From contig JAJYHG010000251.1 in the NCBI GenBank assembly GCA_021784895.1, positions 1-64,000 of the forward strand: 64,000 nucleotides of DNA. Direction: 5' to 3'. Made by a program: the position numbers and the translations under genes. This DNA is from Actinomycetes bacterium (lineage in GTDB: Bacteria; Actinomycetota; Thermoleophilia; Solirubrobacterales; Solirubrobacteraceae). The notes under the pieces are model-generated. The model did not search any database, was not told the DNA's origin, and saw only the letters and a program-made list of their open reading frames with translations. This document shows positions 39,911 through 49,323 of the stretch, one piece after another. Position 1 is the stretch's first letter; every line of letters begins with the position of its first letter.

Positions 39911-40752
39911 TCGTAGAAGCCGCGTCCGCTCTTGCGCCCGAGATGACCCGCGGTGACCATGCGCCGCAGCAGTGGCGGGGCGGCGTACTCGGGGCGGGCG
40001 AACTCGTCGTGCAGCGATTCGCAGACCGCCTGCAGGACGTCCAGGCCGATGAAGTCACACAGCGTCAGGGGGCCCATCGGGTGGCCGCAGCCGAGTTTCA
40101 TGCCGGTGTCGATGTCCTCGCGGCTGGCGAAGCCCTGCTCATACATCCGTACCGCCGCCATCAGGTAGGGGACGAGCAGCATGTTGACGACGAAGCCGGC
40201 GCGGTCGGGGGTGTGGATCGGCTGCTTGCCGATCTGGGTCGCGAACGCCTCGGCGGCCGCGACGGTGGCGATGCTGGTGTCGATTGCGGCCACCACCTCG
40301 ACCAGTGCCATGACTGGTACCGGTGAGAAGAAGTGCAGGCCGACGACGCGCTCGGGCCGCTTTGTGTGTGCCGCGAGCGCCGCGATCGGGATCGACGAGG
40401 TGTTTGAGGCCAGGAACTGCGCTGCGGGCGCCAGCGCGTCGAGGCGCTCAAACAGCTCACCCTTGAGCATGGGGTCCTCGTAGACTGCCTCGACCAGCGC
40501 TTCGGCGTCGGCGAGCTCCTCGAGCACGGTGGTGTAGGTGATCCGCCGGGTCAGCGCATGGGCCTCCTCGCCGCTGCGCTTGCCGCGCTCGACCGCGCGG
40601 TCAAGCGAGGTCTGCAGGCGCTGGCGAGAGCGCTCGAGCGGTGCCTCCTCGGGTTCGTAGACGGTCACCTCCACGCCTGCGGCGGCCGCTGACTCCGCGA
40701 TTCCAGAGCCCATGAAGCCCGCGCCTACCACTGCCAGCCGACCGATCGACAT
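39901..40752 (-). CDS. 3-hydroxyacyl-CoA dehydrogenase (3-hydroxybutyryl-CoA dehydrogenase type)
   Basis: It oxidises 3-hydroxyacyl-CoA with NAD. The true start is ATG 40752 (283 residues), not the ORF-track start at 41094. The Rossmann motif is VVGAGFMGSGIAESAAAAG; then EAVYEDPMLKGELF, LASNTSSIPIAAL, the catalytic His in VVGLHFFSPVPVMALVEVV, and PDRAGFVVNMLLVPYL. The length equals PaaH/Hbd enzymes. A GGGGA-type ribosome-binding site precedes it. Divergent from icmF. Confidence 0.95.
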   Translation of the reverse strand: MSIGRLAVVGAGFMGSGIAESAAAAGVEVTVYEPEEAPLERSRQRLQTSLDRAVERGKRSGEEAHALTRRITYTTVLEELADAEALVEAVYEDPMLKGELFERLDALAPAAQFLASNTSSIPIAALAAHTKRPERVVGLHFFSPVPVMALVEVVAAIDTSIATVAAAEAFATQIGKQPIHTPDRAGFVVNMLLVPYLMAAVRMYEQGFASREDIDTGMKLGCGHPMGPLTLCDFIGLDVLQAVCESLHDEFARPEYAAPPLLRRMVTAGHLGRKSGRGFYDYG

Positions 40753-40800
40753 GCCTGCGTCCCCTTGCTTCGCTGTGTGGCCGCGCCAGGTTGGGTTACA

Positions 40801-40834
40801 CGGCCTTCCAATAGTTGAAAGGCCGCGTATTATA
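40801..40834. promoter_or_regulatory. Divergent promoter region with inverted repeat
   Basis: CGGCCTT (40801-40807) and AAGGCCG (40819-40825) form an inverted repeat with an 11-bp spacer. Beside it is ATTATA (40829-40834), which reads TATAAT on the minus strand, a perfect -10 for the dehydrogenase gene. The nearby MarR protein is a candidate binder. Confidence 0.45.
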
Positions 40835-40918
40835 GGTGCTTGACCTGACGGATCGAGGAGCAGGCGCCGGGAACAGGCTGGAGAAGCTGGGTCCGGAGGC
40901 AGGCTCGAGGAGAAGACG

Positions 40919-43900
40919 ATGAGCGTTGCGGTGACCGCCGAGCAAGCCCAGCCCGAGCCCGGGCCCGAGCCCGGCTTGGTGCCGCTGCGGTTCGTGACCG
41001 CGGCGTCGCTGTTTGACGGCCACGACGCGGCGATCAATGTGATGCGGCGGCTGATCCAGGACCGCGGCGCGGAGGTGATCCACCTCGGGCACAACCGCAG
41101 CGTGTCTGAGATCGTGCGCGCCGCGATCCAGGAGGACGCGGACGCGATCGCGGTCAGCTCCTACCAGGGCGGGCACATGGAGTTCTTCCGCTACACGCTT
41201 GAGCTGCTGCGGGAGCGTGGAGCCGGCCACATCCTGGTCTTTGGCGGCGGCGGTGGCACGATCACGCCAGCCGAGATAGCCGAGCTCGAGCGCGACGGGG
41301 TGGCGCGGCTGTACCACCCCAACGACGGCATGGCGCTCGGTCTCGGGGGGATGATCGACGATCTGATGGCGCGGGCGCGCGGAGGGCTGGGCGCGCGCGC
41401 CGCCGGCGAGGGGCGACCGGCGCGCCCCGAGAGCGACGCCGACCAGAAGCCATGGATGAAATGGCTCAAAAATGAGCCACAATCCCCAAAGCTTCCGCTC
41501 GCCGACCTGACGGTCGCGCGGGCGCTGTCGGCGCTCGAGGACGGGGTGCTCGACGAGGAGGCGCTCCGTCGGCTGCGCGGCGAGTGGGCTGCGGCGCCGC
41601 GCCGGGCTCCGGTTGTGGGGATCACCGGCACCGGCGGCGCCGGCAAGAGCACGGTCACCGATGAGTTGCTGCACCGCTTCAGCGAGGCGCTGCCGGACCT
41701 GCACGTGGCGATCATCGCGGTCGATCCGACCCGCCGGCGCACCGGCGGCGCGCTGCTCGGCGACCGGATCCGGATGAACAGCCTGCGCAACGAGCGGATC
41801 TACATGCGCTCGGTCGCGACCCGGGCCAGCAACCGCTCCACCAGCGCGATGCTCGCCGACGCGGTGGCATTCCTGCGCAGCGCCGCCGGGTTTGACCTGG
41901 TGATTGTCGAGACCGCGGGCACCGGACAGGGTGACTCTGAGGTGGTGGACCACGTCGACATTCCCGTGTATGTGATGACGAGCGAGTTCGGTGCCGCGAG
42001 CCAGCTCGAGAAGATCGACATGCTCGACCTGGCCGAGCTGGTCGTGATCAACAAGTCAGACCGGCCGGGCGCGTCAGATGCGCTGCGCGATGTCCGCAAG
42101 CAGTGGCGGCGCAACCACGCGGCCTTTGAGCTGCGAGACGAGCAGATCCCCGTCCATCCGACGGTCGCAAGCCAGTTCGCCGACCCGGGCGTGACGCGGC
42201 TGTTTGAGGATCTCTGCCAGCGGATCGGCCGTCTTCCCGGCGCCGAGGCCGCTGTTTGGGAGCGGCAGCCAGCCGCCTCCGGGCCCGAGCCTGCCTCTGG
42301 GCTCGAGCCCGCCTCCGAACCCGAGCGCGAGCGGCCGCCCGCCGGCCTGATCCCAGCGGCCCGCACCCGCTACCTGGCTGAGATCGCCGAGCAGGGCCGG
42401 GCTGTCAACGCTGCCGTCGAACACGCCGCCCGGCGCGCAGCCCAGGCTCAAGCCTACCTGGAGGCGGCGCGGGCGCTCGGCGCAGACTCCCCCGCGGCCG
42501 ATGAGCTCAGCCGGCGCGCCGAGGAGGCGCTCGCCGAGCTGGGCGACGAAGCCCGGGCGCTGCTCGAGCGTTGGGACGAGCGGATTGCCGGCATCACCGC
42601 AGAGACCTACAGCTACACGGTTCGCGGCCGCGAGGTCACGGGTGATAACCACAGTCGCTCGCTGAGCGGCCTGCGGATACCGAAGCTCGCGCCGCCGCGC
42701 CTGGATGGCTGGGGCGACCGGCTGCGCTTCCTGCTCAAGGAGAACCTCCCCGGCCACTACCCCTACACGGGCGGCGTCTACCCGTACCGCCGCGCCGGTG
42801 AGGACCCGACCCGCATGTTCGCCGGCGAGGGCACCCCGGAGCGCACCAACCGCCGCTTCCACTACCTCTCCGCCGGCCAGCCGGCCGCGAGGCTGTCAAC
42901 CGCCTTTGACTCCGTCACCCTCTACGGTGCCGACCCCCACGAGCGCCCGGACATCTTCGGCAAGGTCGGCAACTCGGGCGTGTCGGTCGCGACCATCGAC
43001 GACGCCAAGAAGCTCTACTCGGGCTTTGACCTCTGCGACCCGGCGACGTCGGTCTCGATGACGATCAACGGCCCCGCCCCGATCATCCTCGCGTTCTTCA
43101 TGAACGCCGCGATCGACCAGCAGGTCGAGCGCCACCTGCGTGAGACCGGCACGCCGATACCGGAGCCGCTCGCGCGCTACTCAGGTGAGCTTCCGGCCGG
43201 TAGCGACGGCCTCGGGCTGGCGCTGCTCGGTCGCTCCGGGGAGGAGCTGGTCGAGCGTGACGTCTACGAGCGGATCAAGGCGGAGACGTTGCGCACGGTC
43301 CGCGGCACCGTGCAGGCGGACATCCTCAAGGAGGACCAGGCCCAGAACACGTGCATCTTCTCCACCGAGTTCGCGATGCGGATGATGGGTGACGTCCAGC
43401 AGTACTTCATCGACCACGGTGTGCGCAACTTCTACAGCGTCTCGATCAGCGGCTACCACATCGCCGAGGCGGGCGCCAACCCGATCACGCAGCTGGCGTT
43501 CACGCTCGCAAACGGCTTCACGATCGTCGAGTACTACCGCTCCCGGGGGATGGCGGTCGACGACTTCGCTCCCAACCTGAGCTTCTTCTTCTCAAACGGC
43601 ATGGACCCCGAGTATGCGGTGATCGGCCGGGTCGCGCGCCGCATCTGGGCGCGGGCGATGCGCGAGCGCTACGGCGCCTCGCCGCGTAGCCAGATGCTCA
43701 AGTACCACATCCAGACGAGCGGTCGGTCGCTGCACGCGCAGGAGATCAGCTTCAACGACATCCGCACCACCCTGCAGGCGCTCTATGCGCTGCTCGACAA
43801 CTGCAATAGCCTGCACACCAACGCCTACGACGAGGCGATCACCACACCGACCGAGGAGTCGGTCCGCCGCGCGATGGCGATCCAGCTGATCATCAACCGC

Positions 43901-44404
43901 GAGCTGGGTCTCAACCAGACCGAGAACGCGCTGCAGGGCTCCTTCATCGTCAGCGAGCTGACCGACTTGGTCGAGGAGGCCGTCTACGCCGAGTTTGAGC
44001 GGCTGTCCGAGCGCGGCGGCGTGCTCGGCGCGATGGAGACGATGTACCAGCGCTCGAAGATCCAGGAGGAGAGCCTGCACTACGAGCGCCTCAAGCACTC
44101 CGGTGAGCTGCCGCTGATCGGTGTCAACACCTTCCTGCCGCGCGAGGGCCACGGCGAGCGGATCGACGAACTGGAGCTGATCCGCTCAACCGACGAGGAG
44201 AAGCGCCAGCAGATCTCAAACCTCCGCGCCTTCCAGCAGCGTGGCGCGCGCGAGCGCCCCGCCGCCCTGGCCCGCCTCAAGGACACCGCCCGCAGCGGCG
44301 GTAACGTCTTTGAGAGCCTGCTTGAAGCGGTCAAGCACGCCTCGCTGGGCCAGGTCACCGACGCGCTCTACGCCGTCGGCGGCGAGTACCGGCGCAACAT
44401 GTGA
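40919..44404 (+). CDS. icmF: Fused isobutyryl-CoA mutase IcmF
   Basis: A coenzyme-B12 enzyme that interconverts isobutyryl-CoA and n-butyryl-CoA (some forms also isovaleryl/pivalyl-CoA), fused to its own GTPase chaperone. The 1161 residues are in family order: B12-binding domain (~20-150, [15 protein letters not shown] with the cobalt-ligating His, [11 protein letters not shown]), a linker, a MeaB-like GTPase (P-loop [12 protein letters not shown] near 233; [14 protein letters not shown]), and the mutase barrel (~570 on). The linker holds the 54-bp repeat in frame (residues ~176-194). GAGGAGA lies just before the ATG. A hairpin ends the transcript. Confidence 0.95.
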   Translation: MSVAVTAEQAQPEPGPEPGLVPLRFVTAASLFDGHDAAINVMRRLIQDRGAEVIHLGHNRSVSEIVRAAIQEDADAIAVSSYQGGHMEFFRYTLELLRERGAGHILVFGGGGGTITPAEIAELERDGVARLYHPNDGMALGLGGMIDDLMARARGGLGARAAGEGRPARPESDADQKPWMKWLKNEPQSPKLPLADLTVARALSALEDGVLDEEALRRLRGEWAAAPRRAPVVGITGTGGAGKSTVTDELLHRFSEALPDLHVAIIAVDPTRRRTGGALLGDRIRMNSLRNERIYMRSVATRASNRSTSAMLADAVAFLRSAAGFDLVIVETAGTGQGDSEVVDHVDIPVYVMTSEFGAASQLEKIDMLDLAELVVINKSDRPGASDALRDVRKQWRRNHAAFELRDEQIPVHPTVASQFADPGVTRLFEDLCQRIGRLPGAEAAVWERQPAASGPEPASGLEPASEPERERPPAGLIPAARTRYLAEIAEQGRAVNAAVEHAARRAAQAQAYLEAARALGADSPAADELSRRAEEALAELGDEARALLERWDERIAGITAETYSYTVRGREVTGDNHSRSLSGLRIPKLAPPRLDGWGDRLRFLLKENLPGHYPYTGGVYPYRRAGEDPTRMFAGEGTPERTNRRFHYLSAGQPAARLSTAFDSVTLYGADPHERPDIFGKVGNSGVSVATIDDAKKLYSGFDLCDPATSVSMTINGPAPIILAFFMNAAIDQQVERHLRETGTPIPEPLARYSGELPAGSDGLGLALLGRSGEELVERDVYERIKAETLRTVRGTVQADILKEDQAQNTCIFSTEFAMRMMGDVQQYFIDHGVRNFYSVSISGYHIAEAGANPITQLAFTLANGFTIVEYYRSRGMAVDDFAPNLSFFFSNGMDPEYAVIGRVARRIWARAMRERYGASPRSQMLKYHIQTSGRSLHAQEISFNDIRTTLQALYALLDNCNSLHTNAYDEAITTPTEESVRRAMAIQLIINRELGLNQTENALQGSFIVSELTDLVEEAVYAEFERLSERGGVLGAMETMYQRSKIQEESLHYERLKHSGELPLIGVNTFLPREGHGERIDELELIRSTDEEKRQQISNLRAFQQRGARERPAALARLKDTARSGGNVFESLLEAVKHASLGQVTDALYAVGGEYRRNM
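41446..41499 (+). repeat. 54-bp palindrome-centred dispersed repeat, copy B, inside icmF
   Basis: Matches the minus strand of 20008-20061 at 44 of 54 positions with no gap. It is translated within IcmF as [18 protein letters not shown], between the B12 domain and the GTPase. The core TGGCTCAAAAATGAGCC is a hairpin with six-base arms. The reading frame of the shared peptide is the same in both copies. Confidence 0.75.
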
Positions 44405-44412
44405 GCTCTCCC

Positions 44413-44445
44413 CTCCGGGCGCTCGCCGCTGCTTCGCGCCCGGAG
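44413..44445 (+). terminator. GC-rich hairpin after icmF
   Basis: CTCCGGGCGC and GCGCCCGGAG form a perfect 10-bp stem with a 13-nt loop, starting 9 nt after the icmF stop. No T-tract. It also lies beyond the stop of the opposite-strand operon, so may serve both. Confidence 0.65.
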
Positions 44446-44475
44446 CCACACGCTTGGCTCTCACCACGGCCCACC

Positions 44476-44760
44476 TCACCGGGTCGCCGCGGAGCGCATC
44501 GCACCACTGTTGCGCTCCCTGGCCAGGCGTGACACTTTGGGGAGATCCTCCATCGAGCGCACGCTCTGTTCCACAGGGTCGGTCATGCCCAGCAAGCTCG
44601 AGAGTTCGGCGGTATCCGCCGGCGTCAGCTCGCCAGCCTGTGTCGCCCGCCGTCCGTCACCGACAAAGCTGAGCAGCTGCTCGCTGTCCATCAGTCCGAA
44701 CTCATCCGTGCGGCCGGCTCCCGAGCACCGCCGGCGCCGCAGGCCCGAGGGCGCGCTCAC
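44476..44760 (-). CDS. Hypothetical protein, 94 residues, coupled to the exported-protein operon
   Basis: I do not recognise this protein. It is kept because its GTG overlaps the stop of the upstream gene by 4 bp (GTGA), the frame has high third-position GC, and it continues the operon. The N-terminus is basic (RRRRCSG); then comes an acidic helical region (MDSEQLLSFVGDGRRATQAG, ELTPADTAELSSLLGM). No signal peptide. A chance frame is the alternative. Confidence 0.45.
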   Translation of the reverse strand: MSAPSGLRRRRCSGAGRTDEFGLMDSEQLLSFVGDGRRATQAGELTPADTAELSSLLGMTDPVEQSVRSMEDLPKVSRLARERNSGAMRSAATR

Positions 44761-45929
44761 CGATTCCAGTCCGGGGCGCCGGCGTTGCGGGCGAGCACCC
44801 GGATCAGGCCACCGTTGTAGGGGACACTCACCACGTTGCCCAAGCTCTCACCCTCGACACCCCCGATCTCCCCGAGGATCGTGCTGCCGTCGGCTGACAG
44901 TGCGGTGCCGACGACGTTCCCGGGCACGGTGCGCTCCGCGCCGGTGCGCACGTTCACAGTGACCGCATAGCTGGTGTCGGTGCCGGTGAACTCAGCCAGC
45001 AGCCGTCGGCCGCTGGCCGACCATGCGGTGGGTTGGAGCCCGGTCATCAGCGGCACGATCGCGGGATTGATGTGCGTGTAGGTCAGCCGCCGCAGGTGCC
45101 GGCCCTCCGGGTTGATCAGGTACAGCTCCTGCGAAAGCGTGGCGCGGGTCCCTGAAATCCGGCGGGCGAACACGATCCGCCCGCCCGGCCCCCACAGCGG
45201 GTCAAGCGCACGCTGATCGTGCGTGACCACAAATGGTGCGCCGCCAGCGACAGCGACGCGGTACAGATCGCCGTACGGCACCGTCTTCTGGCTGCTCGCG
45301 AGCGCGTATACCAGTTGCCCGCCGTCCGGGGCGAAGCTCAGCCCGCCAAAGCACCCGGAGCAGCCGGTCGCGATCGTGCGCTGCACGCCGGTCTGCAGAT
45401 CGATCACCACCAGTCGCTCACGACCGCCCGGGGTGCCCAGCACCGCCGCGATCGTGCGCGAGTCCGGCGAGAAGGAGAACGGCCACTGCAGGCCGTGCGC
45501 GAGCGTCCGCGGTCGCCCGCCCCCAGCTGCGGGCATGAGCATCAGATCCTGCTCGCATGAGGACCCGTGGCAGCGGCTTCTGTAGGCGATCAGCCGCCCG
45601 TCGGCGGAGATCTGCGGGTCCTCGCCGGCCGCGACCCGGCGCGCGCTGGCGCCGTCGGCTGCCGCCACCCACACCGACGTGCTGCGCAAGCCGCGCGAAA
45701 ACACGAGCGCGCCGAGCGCGCGTGTCGCGGTGAGCGCGCGTGTCGCCGCGCGCGCGGCCGAGGGCGATCCGGCACGAGCGCCCGTCCGGCCCGGCGGACG
45801 GGCGGCCGAGGTCCCCGGCCAGGCGAGGACGCCCGCGACCACGGCCGCCAGGATCAAGCTGGCATGGCTGCGCATCGCCCGCACCAGCCGCGGGATCCGG
45901 GCGCGACCAGTTGCAGCATCCCGGTTCAC
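44757..45929 (-). CDS. Exported TolB-like beta-propeller protein
   Basis: A 390-residue protein with an N-terminal signal peptide (LILAAVVAGVLAWPGTSAA, after ~20 residues; the internal Met19 is an alternative start at 45875). WD40-like PD40 repeats follow: ISADGRLIAYRSR, FSPDSRTIAAVLG, FAPDGGQLVYALA, LWGPGGRIVFARR, LSADGSTILGEIG. Such propellers bind other envelope proteins. Two Cys pairs (RCHGSSC, GCSGC) suggest disulfides. It lies 10 bp after the Gly-rich gene in the same operon. Function unknown. Confidence 0.8.
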   Translation of the reverse strand: MNRDAATGRARIPRLVRAMRSHASLILAAVVAGVLAWPGTSAARPPGRTGARAGSPSAARAATRALTATRALGALVFSRGLRSTSVWVAAADGASARRVAAGEDPQISADGRLIAYRSRCHGSSCEQDLMLMPAAGGGRPRTLAHGLQWPFSFSPDSRTIAAVLGTPGGRERLVVIDLQTGVQRTIATGCSGCFGGLSFAPDGGQLVYALASSQKTVPYGDLYRVAVAGGAPFVVTHDQRALDPLWGPGGRIVFARRISGTRATLSQELYLINPEGRHLRRLTYTHINPAIVPLMTGLQPTAWSASGRRLLAEFTGTDTSYAVTVNVRTGAERTVPGNVVGTALSADGSTILGEIGGVEGESLGNVVSVPYNGGLIRVLARNAGAPDWNR

Positions 45930-45939
45930 GCCGGCCGCC

Positions 45940-48165
45940 TCAGAGGCGAGTCAGGATCGTGCCGCCGCTCCCCACCGCGACGCACAGCTGCCGCCTCGGG
46001 TAAGAGACGTTCGGGCAGCTGATTGCCTGCAGGCCGCTCGTCACGCCCGAGGGCTCGCGCACCCAGCTCGCTCCGCCGTTACCGGTGCGAACGATCAGGC
46101 CATGGTCCCCGACCGCCCAGGCGTCGCCCGTGGGCGGCGCGCCGCGGAGCACCGCCACCCCGCGCAACGCCGGCAGGGTGCCATTTGGGGGTGAGCTGGG
46201 AGGCGTCCACCTGCTGCCGCTGGTCACTGTCATGTAGATCCGCTGGTGAGCAGTCGAGTTGTCGGTGCCGACCGCGATGCAGTGGCCGTGGCCGGCGATC
46301 CGCGCCGGGGTGCATGCGATCGCGGTGAAGTAGCCCGAGCCGAGGCTGAGCTGCGAAAACCACAGCCGTGAGCGGTAGTCAAACTGGGCGACGATGTCGC
46401 CTCCGCCACCGACCGCCCAGTGCTCATCGGGCGAAGCGAGGGCCACCCCGTTCAGGCACGCGTTCGTGGTGCCGGCGCAGGTGCCGCTCGTACCGTGGAC
46501 GGTGAACAGCGTCCAGCTTGCGCTCGTCACGCTGCCGATCGCGGCAACGCCGGACCCCACTGCCCAGCAGCGCGTTCCTCGCGGCTGGCAGGTGACCGCG
46601 TTGAAGCCAAGCCTTGTCGCTGGGCGGGTGGAGATCCTGGTCCAGTGGGCGCCGCCGCTGCCGGTGGTAAGGATCGTCCCGCCCGCACCGACTGCGAGGC
46701 CGCGCGATGGCCCGACGAAGGCGACGCCGCGCAGCCTGGCGAGCGTCCCCGAGTGCTGCGCGCGCCAGACCGAGCTGCCGTTGTGTGACACGACGATCGT
46801 GCCGCGCGCCCCGACCGCCCAGCAATCGGCGCTCACCCCGCCCGCCGCGGTTCTGGCGGGCACACACGAGACGCCGTCGAGGGCCTGGCGCGTGCCGGAG
46901 TGCCGCTTCACCCACGCCAGCACCGTGTAGGTGATCTGGGCCGTGGCCGTCTGCCCATCCTTGGATGTGGCGGTCACGGTGTAGGTGAGCACGCCGCCGG
47001 TTGAGGTGTCCAGGTGGCCGCTTCCGCCGCTCACGGTGTTGGTGCCGTTGCTGTCGTCGCACGACCGCAGCCCGGGGCCGCCGGCGCCCTCGGCGCAGCT
47101 GAAGCTCGTCGCCACCGACTGGCCGAGCGTGTACAACCCGCCCGAGGCTGGTGAGGAGATCGAAGCCGTGGGCGGGGCCGTCACGGGCGTGATCGTGACC
47201 GATGGCGTTCCGCTCGTGTCGGTGCTGGTCGAGCCTGATGTCGCCGCTGACTCGATGAAGCTCGACCCGGCGCCACCGCCGCCACCGCCGGCGCTGTGGG
47301 CCGAGGCGTCGACGCCACCGCCACCACCGCCGCCACCGCCGAAATAGCCGCCGCCACCACCGCCGCCACCGCCCCCGGTCGCGCTCGCGCCACCGCCGCC
47401 ACCGCCACCGCCGGCCTGCGCTCCGGGCAACCCTGCCAGGCCTGAGATCCCGCCCGCGCCGCCGCCGCCGGCGAAGCCTGCAGTACCCGTGGCGCCGGCG
47501 CTGGCCGGTCCGCCGCCACCGCCGCCGGTGGCAGAGCCGTTCGGGACGCCCTGGCCGCCCGACTGGGGAAACATGCCTGCGTACCCGCCGCCACCGCAGT
47601 AGAGCATCGGACCCTGGCAGTTGCTGGACTGACCAGAGCCGGCGCCGCCCGCGCCGCCACCGCCGGCCGCGACCAGCAGCCGCGATCCGAGCGTGCCGCT
47701 GGTCTCACCCGGGCATGAGGGCGCGCATGACACCGTGCGCACGTCAGATGCCCCACCGCCGCTACCGCCAAGCGTCCCGCCAGTACCACCCGCGCCGCCG
47801 CCGTTGAAGCCGCCCGCGCCGCCGCTGCCGGTCCCGCCAACCTCCACGTACAGCGTCTGTCCCGCGGTGACTGGCACGATCGCGCCCACCACGGCCCCGA
47901 AGCCGCCACCCGCGCTGGACACGCTCTGCCCCGGCGCGCCCACCGCGACGACCCGCGCCTGCGTCACGCCCGCTGGCACCGTGTAGCACTGCTCGCTGCC
48001 AGTCGCAGTGAAATGCGCCGTCCCGGTCAGACACGACAAGGACGCCCCCGCCTGCTGCGCCAGCGCCACCCACAGCACCAACAGCGCTGCTGCGGCAGCC
48101 CCCAGGGCCAGCGGCAAGCGGCGCCGGCGCGGCCTGCGCAAACGCGAGCCGGCGCGGGTGGTCAT
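45940..48165 (-). CDS. Exported Gly-rich protein with Ycf48-like repeats
   Basis: A 741-residue protein: a basic N-terminus and signal segment (LALGAAAAALLVLWVALA), a short beta domain with two Cys, then ~200 residues of Gly-rich sequence (GGAGGFNGGGAGGTGG and similar), a bacterial Ig-like segment (TYTVTATSKDGQTATAQITY), and a C-terminal propeller (~430-741) with BNR/Ycf48-like units (WRAQHSGTLARLRGVAFVG, AVGAGGTILTTGSGGAHW). Several Cys pairs occur. Probably a cell-surface or matrix protein. It overlaps the upstream gene by ATGA. Confidence 0.8.
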   Translation of the reverse strand: MTTRAGSRLRRPRRRRLPLALGAAAAALLVLWVALAQQAGASLSCLTGTAHFTATGSEQCYTVPAGVTQARVVAVGAPGQSVSSAGGGFGAVVGAIVPVTAGQTLYVEVGGTGSGGAGGFNGGGAGGTGGTLGGSGGGASDVRTVSCAPSCPGETSGTLGSRLLVAAGGGGAGGAGSGQSSNCQGPMLYCGGGGYAGMFPQSGGQGVPNGSATGGGGGGPASAGATGTAGFAGGGGAGGISGLAGLPGAQAGGGGGGGGASATGGGGGGGGGGYFGGGGGGGGGVDASAHSAGGGGGGAGSSFIESAATSGSTSTDTSGTPSVTITPVTAPPTASISSPASGGLYTLGQSVATSFSCAEGAGGPGLRSCDDSNGTNTVSGGSGHLDTSTGGVLTYTVTATSKDGQTATAQITYTVLAWVKRHSGTRQALDGVSCVPARTAAGGVSADCWAVGARGTIVVSHNGSSVWRAQHSGTLARLRGVAFVGPSRGLAVGAGGTILTTGSGGAHWTRISTRPATRLGFNAVTCQPRGTRCWAVGSGVAAIGSVTSASWTLFTVHGTSGTCAGTTNACLNGVALASPDEHWAVGGGGDIVAQFDYRSRLWFSQLSLGSGYFTAIACTPARIAGHGHCIAVGTDNSTAHQRIYMTVTSGSRWTPPSSPPNGTLPALRGVAVLRGAPPTGDAWAVGDHGLIVRTGNGGASWVREPSGVTSGLQAISCPNVSYPRRQLCVAVGSGGTILTRL
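47270..47540. repeat. CCGCCACCG low-complexity tract
   Basis: The region coding the Gly-rich domain is made of imperfect CCGCCACCG units (GGT/GGC codons on the minus strand). Such tracts expand and contract by slippage, so the Gly-rich domain length is likely to vary between strains. Confidence 0.6.
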
Positions 48166-48803
48166 GGCGCCAGGGCCCTCGGCGGCCGCGGCGGCCGGCC
48201 CGAGATGAGAATCAGGTGATGACCGTTCCAGCCGTAGACATAGCTATCTGTCCCGGCGCTCCCGAACTGGTAGCAGAAGGCATTCCCAGACGGGTTGACC
48301 GCATAGCGGACAGCGAACCGCCGCGGGCCCGCAGCGGTGACAGCTCGGAAGAGGTATGCGACTGCTGCGTGGGGAGCGAGCCGCCCGGTCGTCGCGATCA
48401 GCCGCTCCACATCGAAGAAGTACACGACGCCGAGCCCGCACGAATCCCCGGCCGTCTTGCGCACGTCGATCGCGTACAACAGCCCGCCGCGCCCGTTCGC
48501 CGTCCACGCGGTCGCGCCGAACGGGCAGCCATGCAGCGCGAACGCCCGGCAATCCATCATGATGCGGCTCACGACGGCCCTGTCGTGGCCCACCACGCGC
48601 TGGCTGGGATCAAGCCGCGCGCTCGCCGAGCGCGCGGCGGCCCCGGCCGATGCGCTCACCGCCAGGCACACACCCAGGCAGATCGCGGCCGAGGCGACAC
48701 CCGAGGCCCGCAAGCGCCATGAAGTTGGGGGGACGCCGACTCGCTTCGGCTTCGCGCGTGGGCGTCTCCTCCATCGGGTGCGGTGCCGCGGAGGCGAGTT
48801 CAT
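48162..48803 (-). CDS. Hypothetical exported protein, 213 residues
   Basis: First gene of a four-gene exported-protein operon. A basic stretch is followed by a signal-like segment (ASAAICLGVCLAVSASAGAAA, ~residues 35-55) and a small beta-rich domain with about five Cys (MDCRAFALHGC, GDSCGLGVVYFF, NAFCYQFGS). It ends Pro-rich. No family is recognised. It overlaps the Gly-rich gene by 4 bp. Confidence 0.65.
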   Translation of the reverse strand: MNSPPRHRTRWRRRPRAKPKRVGVPPTSWRLRASGVASAAICLGVCLAVSASAGAAARSASARLDPSQRVVGHDRAVVSRIMMDCRAFALHGCPFGATAWTANGRGGLLYAIDVRKTAGDSCGLGVVYFFDVERLIATTGRLAPHAAVAYLFRAVTAAGPRRFAVRYAVNPSGNAFCYQFGSAGTDSYVYGWNGHHLILISGRPPRPPRALAP

Positions 48804-48851
48804 CGGTTCGCTCGGATGACGCTGTCGCTGTAGCGTGAGGCGTAGTCTGGC

Positions 48852-49151
48852 GTGCGTGCTCGATCAAGTCAAACTTTCGGTGGCCGCTCGGCACTAGCCA
48901 CAGACGCGCTGGACGCAATGGCCAAGAAATCTCGAGCGCACTCCAAGCGCCATCCTCGGTCGCGACCTCGGGGTCGGCCCGGCCGGTTTGTTGCCTCGAC
49001 CCAGCGCTGCTCAAGCTGCGGCGAGCAGACCGGCCCCAAGGGACTCACGGAGTTTCACGTCTGCCGGTGGGAGTGCTCGTGCGGGACGGTCCATGGCCGG
49101 GATGTGAACGCCGCCCGCAACATCCTGGATCAAGGTCTCAAAGACCCATGA
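48852..49151 (+). pseudogene. Relic of an IS200/IS605-family TnpB
   Basis: Only the C-terminus is recognisable: the zinc ribbon (RCSSCGEQTGPKG...WECSCG) and the last RuvC motif VHGRDVNAARNI with its Asp. A full TnpB has ~400 residues; the RuvC I and II parts are missing and the first ~45 residues do not match. TnpB is the RNA-guided nuclease of these transposons, so this remnant is inactive. Confidence 0.8.
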
Positions 49152-49183
49152 CCGCCCCGAGATGACCGCCCCGAGCGAACCGA

Positions 49184-49215
49184 GAATCCCCGGCGTTCAT
49201 GGCAGGGTCAGTCAA
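49184..49215 (+). mobile_element. Degenerate right end of an IS605-type element
   Basis: GAATCCCCGGCGTTCATGGC followed by AGGGTCAGTCAA resembles the 3' end of IS605-type elements and their guide RNA (GAATCCCCGG-hairpin-GAGGATGTCAA), with the hairpin damaged. It lies 32 nt after the tnpB stop, where the element end is expected. Confidence 0.5.
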
Positions 49216-49323
49216 ATAGATGACCTCGGCCTGGCGATGTACTGCGGCTTCGGCCGCCAGCCTGGCCAGGACGGCGACGAGACGCTGCGCGAGCACGCGC
49301 GCGTGATCGGCTCGCTCTCATGA
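49216..49323 (+). pseudogene. C-terminal fragment of an unidentified gene cut by the IS605 relic
   Basis: Just past the element end, a frame reads DDLGLAMYCGFGRQPGQDGD and then ETLREHARVIGSLS and stops in a TGA that overlaps the next ATG (ATGA). This looks like the last ~35 residues of a real protein whose 5' part was lost, still in operon spacing with the SnoaL-like gene. The family is not certain. Confidence 0.4.
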
